Assembly (NCBI GenBank): GCA_027531445.1
Contig: JAPZRK010000004.1
Coordinates: 51,397 to 115,396, forward strand
Length of the DNA stretch: 64,000 nt
Direction: 5' to 3'
Source of the DNA: Leptospira sp.
GTDB lineage: Bacteria > Spirochaetota > Leptospiria > Leptospirales > Leptospiraceae
Shown piece by piece: positions 35,589 to 45,213 of this stretch (the first letter of the stretch is position 1; each line of letters starts with the position of its first letter). The notes under the pieces were generated by a model that was given only the letters and a program-made list of their open reading frames with translations, did not search any database and was not told where the DNA came from. A program made the translations under genes and the position numbers.

Positions 35589-36661
35589 AAGAAACTGACA
35601 ATTTTAAATATCAAAAATATAGAGAAAAATATGAGTAGAGAGTAAATCAAACTACTCATATTTGCATCAGTTGTATATAGCATAATTCTTTTGAATACTT
35701 CACTTCTTACCTTTGCATAGACCGAACTGCGGGCAATAACCCCTGTTAGAAAAAAGAGTAAAAGTGCATGACGTCCGATTCCTCCAACCATAAAGGATGT
35801 AATTGAATCAAGCTTGGGAATTGATCGCATTATCAGATAAACGGATTCGATTATCCCTGCACTAAGTAGTATATAGGATAAAGACCACTGCGTTTTATTA
35901 CATGGAAACATGGGCAATAATATAACACCTAAAATAATATATGCAATAATCCAAAACAAACTCGTGCGCCAATCTCGTCCCGATTCATAACGAGCGGCGG
36001 CGGTTACTCCTAGTAAAACGGAAAGCATGGAAATCAATGTTGTTAAAAGACCTTCTGGATCAAATGTTTTTGCTTCCTTCCACACATGACTTCCAAATAA
36101 AAACCGATCCAATGTAGCACCGAGCGAAGAGGAAATGTCTGGATTCACACTGCTGAATTCAAAACCAGTTGCACCGTAAATCACAAACCGATTCAAAAGG
36201 GATAGGCAGAGTCCTATGGATAAAACTGTGATTACTGCTTGCCGAAAGGAAAGGAATCGAAAACCAAGTAGAACAAAAAAATAACAAATTGCAATCCGCT
36301 GAAGGACTCCAGGAATCCGCATCGTTTCCAAATTTTTATCAGGTAAAAAGTTTAACAATAGTCCTGCGGAAACTAACAGCATACTCCTTCGAAGGACTAA
36401 CAGGGTAAACGAAACGGTCGACCTATCCTTATTTTTCTCAAGGGAGTGAAAGATACTATACCCAACAGCCCACAAAAACATGGGAAAAACGATGTCAGCA
36501 AGGGTAAATCCATCTCCCTTAGCATGGACAAGTGGCGCATACATTTTCCCCCATGACCCAGGAAAGTTAACGAGTATCATCAAAAAAATGGCAAGTCCTC
36601 GAACGGAATCTAAGGTTCTGTTTCGGAATATTGATTCTCTGGAACTAAAAGATTTTGCCAT
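35525..36661 (-). CDS. COG4299-type (heparan N-acetyltransferase-like) membrane acyltransferase
   Basis: 378 residues with about ten membrane segments. The N-terminal LDSVRGLAIFLMILVN, then HAKGDGFTLADIVFPMFLWAVG, match the family that includes HGSNAT (heparan-alpha-glucosaminide N-acetyltransferase). The His before the GDGFTLAD motif is expected to be important for moving an acetyl group across the membrane. Bacterial members probably acetylate cell-envelope glycans. PCNKTQWSLSYILLSAG agrees with a later signature. The start overlaps the end of the gene at 36645 by 17 bases, and its last 64 bases overlap the convergent gene. Confidence 0.82.
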   Translation of the reverse strand: MAKSFSSRESIFRNRTLDSVRGLAIFLMILVNFPGSWGKMYAPLVHAKGDGFTLADIVFPMFLWAVGYSIFHSLEKNKDRSTVSFTLLVLRRSMLLVSAGLLLNFLPDKNLETMRIPGVLQRIAICYFFVLLGFRFLSFRQAVITVLSIGLCLSLLNRFVIYGATGFEFSSVNPDISSSLGATLDRFLFGSHVWKEAKTFDPEGLLTTLISMLSVLLGVTAAARYESGRDWRTSLFWIIAYIILGVILLPMFPCNKTQWSLSYILLSAGIIESVYLIMRSIPKLDSITSFMVGGIGRHALLLFFLTGVIARSSVYAKVRSEVFKRIMLYTTDANMSSLIYSLLIFFSIFLIFKIVSFFYFKFKSLSMRLPASFRFVSK

Positions 36662-37523
36662 GCATATCGTAATTTTGTAAAAGAGATTGAATCATGGACT
36701 CTTCCTCTTCATCGATGAGCGCTCCACTCCGTTTCATGTAAACCAAGATATCTCCACGATCTTCTTTTGGGATTGCGATTAATTCTCGTATGATATGAGA
36801 GATACGATTTCCATCTCTTTTATTTGGTGGTTTCTTTCTTTCTTCTTCTAGAGAGTATTGACTAGTAATATTCAAACAAAACTTTTCCCAAATATGAATC
36901 GAGTCGATAATGTTTCGAATATCTGCTTTTGTAACACTAACTTCATCTTTCGATTCTTGGACGGAAAAAATCATCATGCGTAAATAATAATATAATGTTG
37001 GACTATTTAAAAGAATTTTACGTATCTCTTTTTCTCGGAGGTTTGAGAAAATTTCGAGTAAGGTTTGCATATTTTGAGCATTTTGTTCCAACATATCAAA
37101 ATACGATTCCCATGTTTGTGGATTTAAATTTGAGAGGAGATGGATTTTGAGAGTGGGATCGTTTTCCATTTCCATCGCCATCGATAGAATTCGTAAGCTC
37201 TGCTCAGAATTGAACATCTGCTTTACTTGTAGAAAATAATCCGCAGAATCAATCTGCCCAGAAAGCATGTATTTACCAAATCCAAAATAGATAAAATGCA
37301 AAATCAAAGTTGGAGATACCTTAGGATGATTCAAGAGGTTGATCACCGTTTCATCATTTCTACATAACCATAGATACTCAAATACAAGCTCTGCAAAACT
37401 AGAGTCTTCATCCATAAATGAGACCCAATGGTTTAAAGATTCATCCGTGTGCATATGTTTGAAAAAATCAATCAACTCTTTTGGAGATGCATGTTTCCAA
37501 AATTCGGAATTTTTCCAACGCAT
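36645..37523 (-). CDS. Helical cytoplasmic protein of unknown function
   Basis: 292 residues from the ATG at 37523; the frame is open to a TTG at 37580, with a GGAGG at an unusual 13-base distance from it, so the start is uncertain. The sequence is helix-rich and polar (FWKHASPKELIDFFKHMH, ESYFDMLEQNAQNMQTLLEIF) without signal or membrane segment. I recognise no domain. It overlaps the acyltransferase by 17 bases, suggesting coupled translation, and is divergent from the receiver gene at 37692. Confidence 0.65.
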   Translation of the reverse strand: MRWKNSEFWKHASPKELIDFFKHMHTDESLNHWVSFMDEDSSFAELVFEYLWLCRNDETVINLLNHPKVSPTLILHFIYFGFGKYMLSGQIDSADYFLQVKQMFNSEQSLRILSMAMEMENDPTLKIHLLSNLNPQTWESYFDMLEQNAQNMQTLLEIFSNLREKEIRKILLNSPTLYYYLRMMIFSVQESKDEVSVTKADIRNIIDSIHIWEKFCLNITSQYSLEEERKKPPNKRDGNRISHIIRELIAIPKEDRGDILVYMKRSGALIDEEEESMIQSLLQNYDMHGKIF

Positions 37524-37691
37524 AACATATTTTAACTGTTTTAAATCGTTCGTCAAGTAGAAGGATAAAAAAAACCTCAATATTCAATAAAATCCTCCAG
37601 AATTGGGAATTGTACGCAATATATAAATTGACTAATGGCAATTCTTAATATACTATAATGGCATAGACTTTCGATTGGAGAAAGGCAAATA

Positions 37692-38108
37692 GTGACCGCG
37701 CTAAAAAAAGAATCTCAAGATGCAATCCTTTTTGTTGATGATGAGTTGTTAATATTACTTAGTATGAGCAACCAAGTCAAACGAAACTTTGGTGATAGGT
37801 TTCGTTACTTAACAGCTCAAACTGCAAATGAAGCGCTGGAATTGATTGAAGAAATTCAAAGTGAGGGATTGAGAATTCTTCTCGTTTTTTCTGATTGGTC
37901 GATGCCCGGAATCAATGGAGATGAGTTTCTAAAAACCCTACATAAAACACATCCACAAATCAATAAAGTAATCGTTACCGGTTACGCAGATCAAAAAGCA
38001 TTGAATACGTTAAAAACGGAAACCAACCTGAAATACATTTTGAGAAAACCGTGGGAAGAATTTAGACTTCTGGAAATCATTAACTCTGTTTTGGAAGAGA
38101 GACAATAA
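37692..38108 (+). CDS. Stand-alone response regulator receiver
   Basis: 138 residues made of one receiver domain. The acidic pair is Asp16-Asp17, the phosphorylation site Asp68 in FSDWSMPG, the switch Thr in VIVTGYA and the conserved Lys in LRKPWEEF. There is no output domain, so it may pass phosphate or bind a partner directly. The start is GTG with an upstream GGAGAAAGG. TTGACT (37628) and TATAAT (37654-37659) are upstream, with a long 20-base spacer. Its 3' end overlaps the convergent kinase gene by 29 bases. It resembles the receiver at 44160. Confidence 0.88.
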   Translation: MTALKKESQDAILFVDDELLILLSMSNQVKRNFGDRFRYLTAQTANEALELIEEIQSEGLRILLVFSDWSMPGINGDEFLKTLHKTHPQINKVIVTGYADQKALNTLKTETNLKYILRKPWEEFRLLEIINSVLEERQ

Positions 38109-41100
38109 AGGATGTGTGCAGAGCCTCTGACCTAACTTCAATTTGACCATTATGTTTTTGAACTATCTTTCGAACAATATCAAGTCCAAGTCCGCTTCCC
38201 TCACCTACCTTTTTTGTTGTAAAAAATGGGTCAAAGATTTGAGGCAATATCTCTTCAGGAATCCCTGGACCGTTATCTTGAATCTCTACTTCGATCGTAT
38301 GCTCTAGGTTGCGCACTCGAACAGTCAACACTCCTTTAAAATCCATAGCCTGAAATGAATTGTAGATGAGATTCGTCCAGATGTGAAGCAAGTCATCTGG
38401 AAAGCATTCAATCTCAGGAATCTCATCAAAATCTTTAATGAGCTCAATCCCTTTTTTGAACTGGTCTTGGTAGATTGTGAATACAACTTCTAAAGAATCA
38501 ATGATCGAAGCCATTTCTTTGATCCCTTTTTTATCAAAATGTGTAAAGTTTTTTAGAGCATACATAATCTTTGCTACACGATCTACGGCAGTTCCAATTG
38601 TACGTGTATTTTGATAAAAAATTGACTCCATTTGTATAAAATCTAAATACAACATTACCTTTTCATTATTATAAAATTCTAAATATTCAATGTCAATCTC
38701 ACCTATACCCATTGATATAAGACGATCCACAATGAGACTTGCCTTTTGTTCGTTGATTCCTCTCGCTGACAATTCTGCGATCATCATTTTCTTTAGTTTT
38801 CTTTCTTGCATTCCCGTGAAAAAATCTGTAGAAAGTATAGCCGTTTGATGTATCATTTCGAAACAGTGTTTTTCATTTTCTGATAATTGATCGTATTCGC
38901 TTAATACCTTTTCAAAAAGGTTTCGATAATTTTTTGTCCAATCTTGCAAATTTAGATTGGAAGCTTTGATCGCACCTATCGGATTGTTAATCTCATGAGC
39001 GACTCCCGCTACGAGTTGACCAAGGATAGCCATTTTTTCCGAATGTACAAGTTGCGACTGTGTTTGTTTTAAATTATCTAAAGCATGCTGGAGTTCCGTT
39101 TTTTGAATCTCAATGACCTTGTTTCTTTTTATGATTTCGTTATTGATTGCCCGAAGTTCTAATACTTCATTAAAGGTAGATGTATCGAGTATATTAATCG
39201 CCGTTAATTGTTCATCTTCTTTGATAAATCTGCGTATGCTGACTCTAGCCGGAAACGGATGATTTCCTTTTTTATAGAGCAATATTTCTAAAGACTTGTT
39301 GGAATTTGGGTCCTCGGCAGCTTTTCTTAAAGCACGGAGAATACTTAAATTTAAAATTTTCCGATAGGACAAAGCAAAAAGTTCTTCCCTGGTATATAGA
39401 AAAAGATCCAAAAATGCCTGGTTTACATCGACTACATTTTTCTTTTTTTCATTAAATATAAAGATCGCTTCATTTGAAAATTGATAAAAAGTTTGGAATC
39501 TTTTTTCTGATTGTTTTAGTGCCTCTTCCGACCGTTTTCTTTCCGTTATATCAAATGTAGATCCAATCAATTGATAAGGTTCACCATTTTTATTCCGATA
39601 CAACTTACCAGTACCTTCGATCCAAGAGATCGAACCGTCAGGAAACAGTAGTCTATTTTCAAAGCTATAGTCGGTTTGCCAACTTCCAACCGAAATTAGA
39701 CTTTCCACTTTTTTTCTTATCTTTTCTCTGTCATCTGGGTGAGTTCTTTCATACATAACTTCAATGTTCCCACGGAACTCTGTCTCCGTTAGCTTATATA
39801 TCTCGTAGACTCTCTCAGACCACGTAACTTTTTGATTTTTAATATCCCAAATCCAAATCCCCATCGATGCGGCAGATAATGCAATTCTCAAAGATTCTTC
39901 GTTTTTTCTGAGTTCTTCGATAGATTTATATCGTTCCGTTCTATCGATCATGGCTCCAAGCATACGTTTTGGATTATTGAATTCATCGTAAAATATGATC
40001 GCATTGTCCTCAACTTGGATGTAACTACCGTTCTTGATGCGGTATTTATACTCTGCAAAAAAGCGCTGGCGAGTCCGAATGGCATTGTCCATCAAAGCTA
40101 ATACTCTTTCTTTATCATCTGGATGGATAAAATTAGTCCAATCATTGATAAGAAATTTCTGATATTCATCAAAGGAATAGCCGGTGATTTCAAAAATGGC
40201 TCCGGCCCAACTCATTGCAAGAGTCGCAAGGTCTAGATCATAAACCAAACTGAGAGTGGTTTCTGCAATAGTTCTATACTTAAATTCATTCTCCTGTAAG
40301 GCGATATCTTTTAAATGATCCTCTGTAATATCAGAGACAAATGCCAATACTTTTTCAATTTTCCCATACTCATTTTTTATTGGAGAAGAGTTGATCGAAA
40401 TATATTTTTGGATCCCGTTAGAAACCACTACTTTGTACCGAAGGTCATTTACAGAATCATTTGAGTTCATAACGAGTGAAAATGGATAGGCTTCAGAGGG
40501 ACATGGTTCCCCATCAATAGTATATAGTTTCCATAAGTTCCCATTATAGGACTCTGATTGAACATCTGATCTTTTTAATCCAAACATAGATTCGGTGGTC
40601 GGATTGACATAGATGATTTTGCCATCTGTGTTGATTACAATGATAGAGACACTGGTACTTTCAAGAATTGAATGTAATAGATTTTTTTCTTTGATCAATT
40701 CTACTACATCGATACTTTCGCCAACTACAGGATTAGTTGGCTGTGAATCAGTTTTAAACTTTATATATGTTATGATTTTAACGACATTGCCCTTTTCATC
40801 GGTTTCTGCTTTTGAAAAGGTATCAAGTAGAATGATTCGGTTTTGGTCAGAAATGATCCTCAGCTCGCATTGTCTTACGGATTTTGATTCTAGAATATCC
40901 TCAATTTGAGTTCGGTAAAAATTCCTATCCTCAAGGAGAATCCAGTCAAAGCTTTCGTTTGCTTCTTTTTTTCGAGTCTCTAGCCAAACTCCCGTTTCAC
41001 CAAAAAAGAAAACTTCCCCTGACGGGATATGATACTCCCAACCAGAAATCGTCTGGTTTTCTTTCGCGATAGCTAGTACTTCTTGCATGGATCTTAGCTC

Positions 41101-41160
41101 TGATTCGAGCTCAATGACACGGCGTTGGAGATCAATTTCTGAGAGAGATAAGGGATTCAT
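38080..41160 (-). CDS. Soluble multi-PAS sensor histidine kinase
   Basis: About 1026 residues from an ATG at 41160 with no good ribosome site; TTG at 41208 is possible. No membrane segments. It contains about five PAS domains (for example around INTDGKIIYVNPTTESMFG, LDLATLAMSWAGAIFEITGYS and KNQKVTWSERVYEIYKL), then a coiled coil and a HisKA-type domain with His722 in VAHEINNP, and the ATPase domain with DNGPGIP and GEGSGLGLDIV. It senses an unknown cytoplasmic cue. The receiver gene at 37692 is convergent and is the likely partner. Confidence 0.88.
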   Translation of the reverse strand: MNPLSLSEIDLQRRVIELESELRSMQEVLAIAKENQTISGWEYHIPSGEVFFFGETGVWLETRKKEANESFDWILLEDRNFYRTQIEDILESKSVRQCELRIISDQNRIILLDTFSKAETDEKGNVVKIITYIKFKTDSQPTNPVVGESIDVVELIKEKNLLHSILESTSVSIIVINTDGKIIYVNPTTESMFGLKRSDVQSESYNGNLWKLYTIDGEPCPSEAYPFSLVMNSNDSVNDLRYKVVVSNGIQKYISINSSPIKNEYGKIEKVLAFVSDITEDHLKDIALQENEFKYRTIAETTLSLVYDLDLATLAMSWAGAIFEITGYSFDEYQKFLINDWTNFIHPDDKERVLALMDNAIRTRQRFFAEYKYRIKNGSYIQVEDNAIIFYDEFNNPKRMLGAMIDRTERYKSIEELRKNEESLRIALSAASMGIWIWDIKNQKVTWSERVYEIYKLTETEFRGNIEVMYERTHPDDREKIRKKVESLISVGSWQTDYSFENRLLFPDGSISWIEGTGKLYRNKNGEPYQLIGSTFDITERKRSEEALKQSEKRFQTFYQFSNEAIFIFNEKKKNVVDVNQAFLDLFLYTREELFALSYRKILNLSILRALRKAAEDPNSNKSLEILLYKKGNHPFPARVSIRRFIKEDEQLTAINILDTSTFNEVLELRAINNEIIKRNKVIEIQKTELQHALDNLKQTQSQLVHSEKMAILGQLVAGVAHEINNPIGAIKASNLNLQDWTKNYRNLFEKVLSEYDQLSENEKHCFEMIHQTAILSTDFFTGMQERKLKKMMIAELSARGINEQKASLIVDRLISMGIGEIDIEYLEFYNNEKVMLYLDFIQMESIFYQNTRTIGTAVDRVAKIMYALKNFTHFDKKGIKEMASIIDSLEVVFTIYQDQFKKGIELIKDFDEIPEIECFPDDLLHIWTNLIYNSFQAMDFKGVLTVRVRNLEHTIEVEIQDNGPGIPEEILPQIFDPFFTTKKVGEGSGLGLDIVRKIVQKHNGQIEVRSEALHTSFIVSLPKQS

Positions 41161-41208
41161 GCAACTAGATTCGCTATAGAAGCGTACGATTGGTATCCCT
41201 ACGAGCAA

Positions 41209-41631
41209 ACACTATTTTCCCAGATTTATACCCATTTGCATTGAGGGAGTCGTCTCATAAGTATAATTTAGGAATTTTTTTATTAACAATTATAATTGTG
41301 AGCAAAAGTCCAATTTAAAATACCCGATACGCTGAGCTTTTTCGGATTTGGTTCAGTCTATCCTAGGTAAGGCCAATTGGCGAAGCAGTGGTTCAATTCG
41401 GTCTCCTCTGTATTGATTTGTTTGGTGTTTGGCCATAGAATTCGAACGAGCCTGTGACTCCAAGACCTAGCACTTCAATATACACATACCCCTATATGTA
41501 TAATACTTAACCAATTTAGAATAAACAACACTTTTTATCTTTTTTTCCGAAATCGTGTAAAAAAATACAGACAAGCAAAAGATTCTCGAATAAAATTTCA
41601 CTTTCTTCGTCAGAAGTATGAGGAAATTGAG
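41209..41631. other. Intergenic region between two kinase genes
   Basis: 423 bases without a supported gene. It should hold divergent promoters for both kinase genes. An imperfect dyad, ATACACATA-CCCC-TATATGTAT, lies at about 41481-41502. A 27-codon frame (41353-41436, minus) has no ribosome site and is not called. AT-rich runs near 41520-41560 could be the promoter of the 41632 gene. Confidence 0.5.
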
Positions 41632-44163
41632 ATGGCTACGAATACTTTAACTCTAAATGATCGCAACAGTCGCCTTGGTGAGTATTTACGTTTTCTAGAC
41701 GAAAAGCCTCTGGGTGCAGACATAAAATACCGAGAATTTCGATCTACCTTGGAGAAGCTCATTTCTGCCAAAGAGGAGCTGGAGGACGCTTGGGATTCCA
41801 ATCCGATCCCTTCCTTTCTTTTGGATGCAGATTTGGTCGTTTTGCGGTGCAATATGGCGGCGACACTCTTCCTTCAAAAATCATATCTTGAATTAGTTGG
41901 AGAATACTTTCCGACACTCATCTGGAAAAAGGACTTTGCCTATGAGGAAGCTGAGGTCATTAAAGATTCTACCGACATCATAAGTCTTCCTTTGATTAAT
42001 TCGAATGTCAATGGTTCCTTTCAAATCATATCAAAAGCGCTCATCGGCTCTGAGGTAAAAAAAAGAGCAATCTACATTATTAATTTAGAATCTATCGTTA
42101 TTCCAACATCCTATTTGTCAGAACCTTTCAAAGATTCCATGGCGGAAATTGAAAAGGATCGAATCCTACTCGCACTAGAAAGCGGTAAAAACGGAGTTTG
42201 GGATTTTGATTTGATAGAAAAAAAGGCCTACTTTAGCCCACAATATGCGATGATGCTTGGCTTTGATCCCAATAAGTTTCCAAATAGTTTCGCACATTGG
42301 GAAACGATGGTTCACTGGGAAGATCGAGATTTAATTCAAGGACTCATGTTAGATTATGCGAATGGTAACATCGATTCTCATGATTTAGAAATTAGAATGT
42401 ATACAAAATCTGGAAGAGTCATCTGGGTTTGGAGCCGTGGAAAGGTTGTGACAAGAACAAACAATGGTTCTGCAGAAAGAGTCATTGGTACACACGTCGA
42501 TATCACAGAAAGGAAAAAGGCTGAACTAAGGACGGAAGCGGTCCTTCATATGAACCAGCGTAAGGCCATAAGCGAGGAGTCCGAGTCAAATATGATTTTA
42601 CTTGGCATCCGCTATGGACTCAGACTAACAGACAGTGAATGGGGTTTAGTTCGCATAAGAAAAAATGGAATCATTGAAAAAGAGTATGGTTTGTATTCAG
42701 TAAAAATCAAAAACTCACTCATCTACCTGCCCATTGATGAATCCTCACCACCACCTGAGGCGAGCAAACGACTTCAGCTCAATTTTGACTTAGATGATGA
42801 AACCGACTTTGAATTGACCGTCGCAAACAAAAAAACAGAATTCGAAAGCACAGACCATAAAGAACTCCAACTTTTAGGTAGCGAACTCTGCCAGGTTTTA
42901 ATTAGTAAAAGAACAGAATTTTTACTTAGAACGAGCGAATGGAACTTACAGTCGATTGTAGAGTGTTCCCCAAATGGAATTTTGATTTCTGTTGGTGATG
43001 AAGTTATATTTTGTAATCGCAGTGCTGAAATCATGTTGGATAAAAAAAGAGGTGGGATTGTCGGGGAAAAAATCTCTGATATCATCGGAATGGTGACAGG
43101 GGAAGATGCCTTTGATCTCGTTCGTGATATGGTTGATGCTGGAAAATCAGTTTCGAGCAATCAGATAGAAAAAAAAGTTTTACTCTCGAACGGTAGAAAG
43201 AAATGGCTCGGGATCTGGGCGATCGAAATCATTTTTAATGGGAAAATAAGCTACTTAGTCTATTTGAATGACCTTTCAAGGACAAAAGAAGCGGAAGTGC
43301 ATTTATTGCAAAATGAAAAACTAGCCACCATAGGTCAGTTAGCGGCTGGTGTAGCTCATGAAATCAACAATCCAATGGCCTTCATTCAAAGCAATTTTGA
43401 ATCCTTAAAAAGATACCATAAACGATTCGCAAATGTCCTAAATGCGATGAAAGAAACCATTGAAAACGACCCGTCGAACCCAAAATTGGCACACATCCAA
43501 GAACTCTGGGACAAAGAAGAAATTGATTTTATCATGGACGACGTTGTCGATATCTTAAATGAATCGACTGAAGGTTCGGAACGTGTTGTCGATATTGTGA
43601 AAAGTATACGCAACTTTGCACATGAGGACAAAGAAGATTCATTGACAATGTCAAATGTAAATGAAATCATCAAATCTTCTGTAAATTTAATTTATAATAA
43701 AATCAAATATGAATGTGAAATCATCTACAACTTTGATGAAAATATTCCATCGATTCCATGTAGACCCCAAGAGTTAGGGCAAGTGTTTATTAATTTTTTG
43801 GTCAATTCAGGTTTTGCCATTGATGAAAAAAAGAACAAGGGTCTATTCCCTACAGGAATGAAAGAAAAACCAGGAAGGATCGAAATCGAGACTCTACTAG
43901 TTAAAGATTACTTTGATACAGGTAAAGACGCCATTGAAATCAAATTCAAAGACAATGGTATCGGTATTTCAGAAGATGTGATTTCTCGAATCTTTGACCC
44001 CTTCTTTACGACAAAAGAGATCGGAGAGGGTACTGGCCTAGGTCTGTCCATCAGTATGGATATCATCAATAAACACAAGGGTGAGATCAACGTCGAAAGC
44101 GTTAAGTGCCAAAGCACAAGTTTCAATATTCATTTACCAATTCAAAAGGAGATTAAACTATGA
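41632..44163 (+). CDS. Soluble PAS-domain sensor histidine kinase
   Basis: 843 residues with no membrane segment. A PAS-like part near residues 40-110, a second with the PAC signature around residues 180-290 (GVWDFDLIEKKAYFSPQYAMMLGF, GTHVDITERKKAE), a GAF-like stretch, and another PAS around 440-550. His576 in VAHEINNP is the phosphorylation site, and DNGIGI and GEGTGLGLSIS form the ATPase. Domain order and the HEINNP box resemble the kinase at 38080-41160, so the two are probably related. A four-base ATGA overlap couples it to the receiver that follows. Confidence 0.9.
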   Translation: MATNTLTLNDRNSRLGEYLRFLDEKPLGADIKYREFRSTLEKLISAKEELEDAWDSNPIPSFLLDADLVVLRCNMAATLFLQKSYLELVGEYFPTLIWKKDFAYEEAEVIKDSTDIISLPLINSNVNGSFQIISKALIGSEVKKRAIYIINLESIVIPTSYLSEPFKDSMAEIEKDRILLALESGKNGVWDFDLIEKKAYFSPQYAMMLGFDPNKFPNSFAHWETMVHWEDRDLIQGLMLDYANGNIDSHDLEIRMYTKSGRVIWVWSRGKVVTRTNNGSAERVIGTHVDITERKKAELRTEAVLHMNQRKAISEESESNMILLGIRYGLRLTDSEWGLVRIRKNGIIEKEYGLYSVKIKNSLIYLPIDESSPPPEASKRLQLNFDLDDETDFELTVANKKTEFESTDHKELQLLGSELCQVLISKRTEFLLRTSEWNLQSIVECSPNGILISVGDEVIFCNRSAEIMLDKKRGGIVGEKISDIIGMVTGEDAFDLVRDMVDAGKSVSSNQIEKKVLLSNGRKKWLGIWAIEIIFNGKISYLVYLNDLSRTKEAEVHLLQNEKLATIGQLAAGVAHEINNPMAFIQSNFESLKRYHKRFANVLNAMKETIENDPSNPKLAHIQELWDKEEIDFIMDDVVDILNESTEGSERVVDIVKSIRNFAHEDKEDSLTMSNVNEIIKSSVNLIYNKIKYECEIIYNFDENIPSIPCRPQELGQVFINFLVNSGFAIDEKKNKGLFPTGMKEKPGRIEIETLLVKDYFDTGKDAIEIKFKDNGIGISEDVISRIFDPFFTTKEIGEGTGLGLSISMDIINKHKGEINVESVKCQSTSFNIHLPIQKEIKL

Positions 44164-44639
44164 GTGTCCCAGATTCATTCGAGGAATTACTAAAAGAGGC
44201 CAAAGGTACAAAGGCCGTTGATGATAAAGATGTTCGGCTTATCAAAGTCATAATGGTTGATGATATCAAATCAATCTCATCAGCCATGAAAAGAGAATTG
44301 ATGAACATCGTAAGAAATACTGAAAATGTTCGCTTTCATATCACCGATATCCAAGATCCAGAAGCTGCGCTTGACTATATCAAAACTCATAAACCCGACC
44401 TTTTGATTTCGGATATTAAAATGCCATTTCTTACGGGAGACAAGTTGATCGACGAAGTCAAAAAATTATTCCCCACCTTGCCTATCATAGTTGTGACTGG
44501 TTTTGCCACCAAAGAAAATATAGTTTCGGTCTATAAATCGGACAAAGATTGCATCATTCTTTCTAAACCATGGGAGGCGGAAAGACTCGTCGCGGCGCTA
44601 AACAAGCTCTTAAACCTAAATATAGTCTGGGAGAATTGA
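44160..44639 (+). CDS. Stand-alone response regulator receiver
   Basis: 159 residues. After a 25-residue N-terminal tail comes a single receiver with Asp34-Asp35, phosphorylation site Asp85 in LLISDIKMPF, the switch Thr in VVTGFA and Lys in ILSKPWEAER. No output domain. It is translationally coupled to the preceding kinase (ATGA), so that kinase is the obvious phosphodonor. The KPWE ending is shared with the receiver at 37692. Confidence 0.9.
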   Translation: MSVPDSFEELLKEAKGTKAVDDKDVRLIKVIMVDDIKSISSAMKRELMNIVRNTENVRFHITDIQDPEAALDYIKTHKPDLLISDIKMPFLTGDKLIDEVKKLFPTLPIIVVTGFATKENIVSVYKSDKDCIILSKPWEAERLVAALNKLLNLNIVWEN

Positions 44640-44677
44640 ACCAGACTACCATCTCGTTCAGGAAATCTATACAAAAT

Positions 44678-44698
44678 GGGAAAAGTTTGATTTCCCAA
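44678..44698 (+). terminator. Hairpin after the kinase/receiver pair
   Basis: TGGGAAA and TTTCCCA form a perfect 7-bp stem with a seven-base loop, followed by AATTTG. There is no long T-run, so the strength as a terminator is uncertain. Confidence 0.35.
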
Positions 44699-44730
44699 AT
44701 TTGAATCAAATGCTAAGCCTTGTTCTACAG

Positions 44731-45213
44731 ATGAAACCAGGATACCTTTACTTAGTTTTTTCCATGTTCTTTAGCAGTTGTATGATTACTGAGGGAATCG
44801 GAATTCCCACCTACGGTGCCATCACCGGAAGCGAAGCTAAGGATCGAATCTCCGATGCCATTTTAGAGGCTGAAGTCAGCGCTTCCTCCTTTTGGTTGTC
44901 ACAAAATGGAATGAAAGCGGGATCAGGACCGATTTCTCCCCTCCTATTCATCAATGGTTTTTTAGCAAAGGCCTTGTATCCATTCACATCAAAGGTCTCG
45001 GACAAAGACTCCTACATTGAAACTTCCGTCAGCCAATGTGAGCTTGACATCCGTACAAAGGGTGCACTGATTCTTGGATCAGTCCTAGAGAACTTACCTC
45101 CTTCTGGCGCATTGGGTAGTGCTCGGGATGCAGCTCTACTTCCTGCGTTTGCCAATTGTGACCTGGAAAAAACCGGAAAAATCATTACGATTGATGGAGT
45201 GATTAAATTATGA
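44731..45213 (+). CDS. Lipoprotein, possibly of the TIGR04452 family
   Basis: 160 residues from the ATG at 44731 (ATG at 44710 and TTG at 44701 are alternatives; none has a clear ribosome site). The lipobox is MFFSSC with Cys17. The sequence ITGSEAKDRISDAILEAE and a later IRTKGALILGSVLENL recall a leptospiral lipoprotein family I know as TIGR04452, though I am not sure of the match. It overlaps the following serine hydrolase by four bases as ATGA, so they are translated together. Confidence 0.6.
   Translation: MKPGYLYLVFSMFFSSCMITEGIGIPTYGAITGSEAKDRISDAILEAEVSASSFWLSQNGMKAGSGPISPLLFINGFLAKALYPFTSKVSDKDSYIETSVSQCELDIRTKGALILGSVLENLPPSGALGSARDAALLPAFANCDLEKTGKIITIDGVIKL

Noticed and set aside
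41353..41436. 27-codon minus-strand frame starting MAKHQTNQYRGD in the kinase intergenic region
   Set aside because: No ribosome site, no recognisable motif, and the length is within chance.
41438..41465. GTTCGAATT-like sequence resembling a tRNA T-loop on the minus strand
   Set aside because: The flanking bases do not pair as a T-stem and no acceptor, D or anticodon arms can be built.
42774..44126. Several antisense open frames in the plus-strand kinase gene
   Set aside because: Low-complexity Ser/Ile-rich translations typical of the reverse frame of a Lys/Asp/Glu-rich gene.
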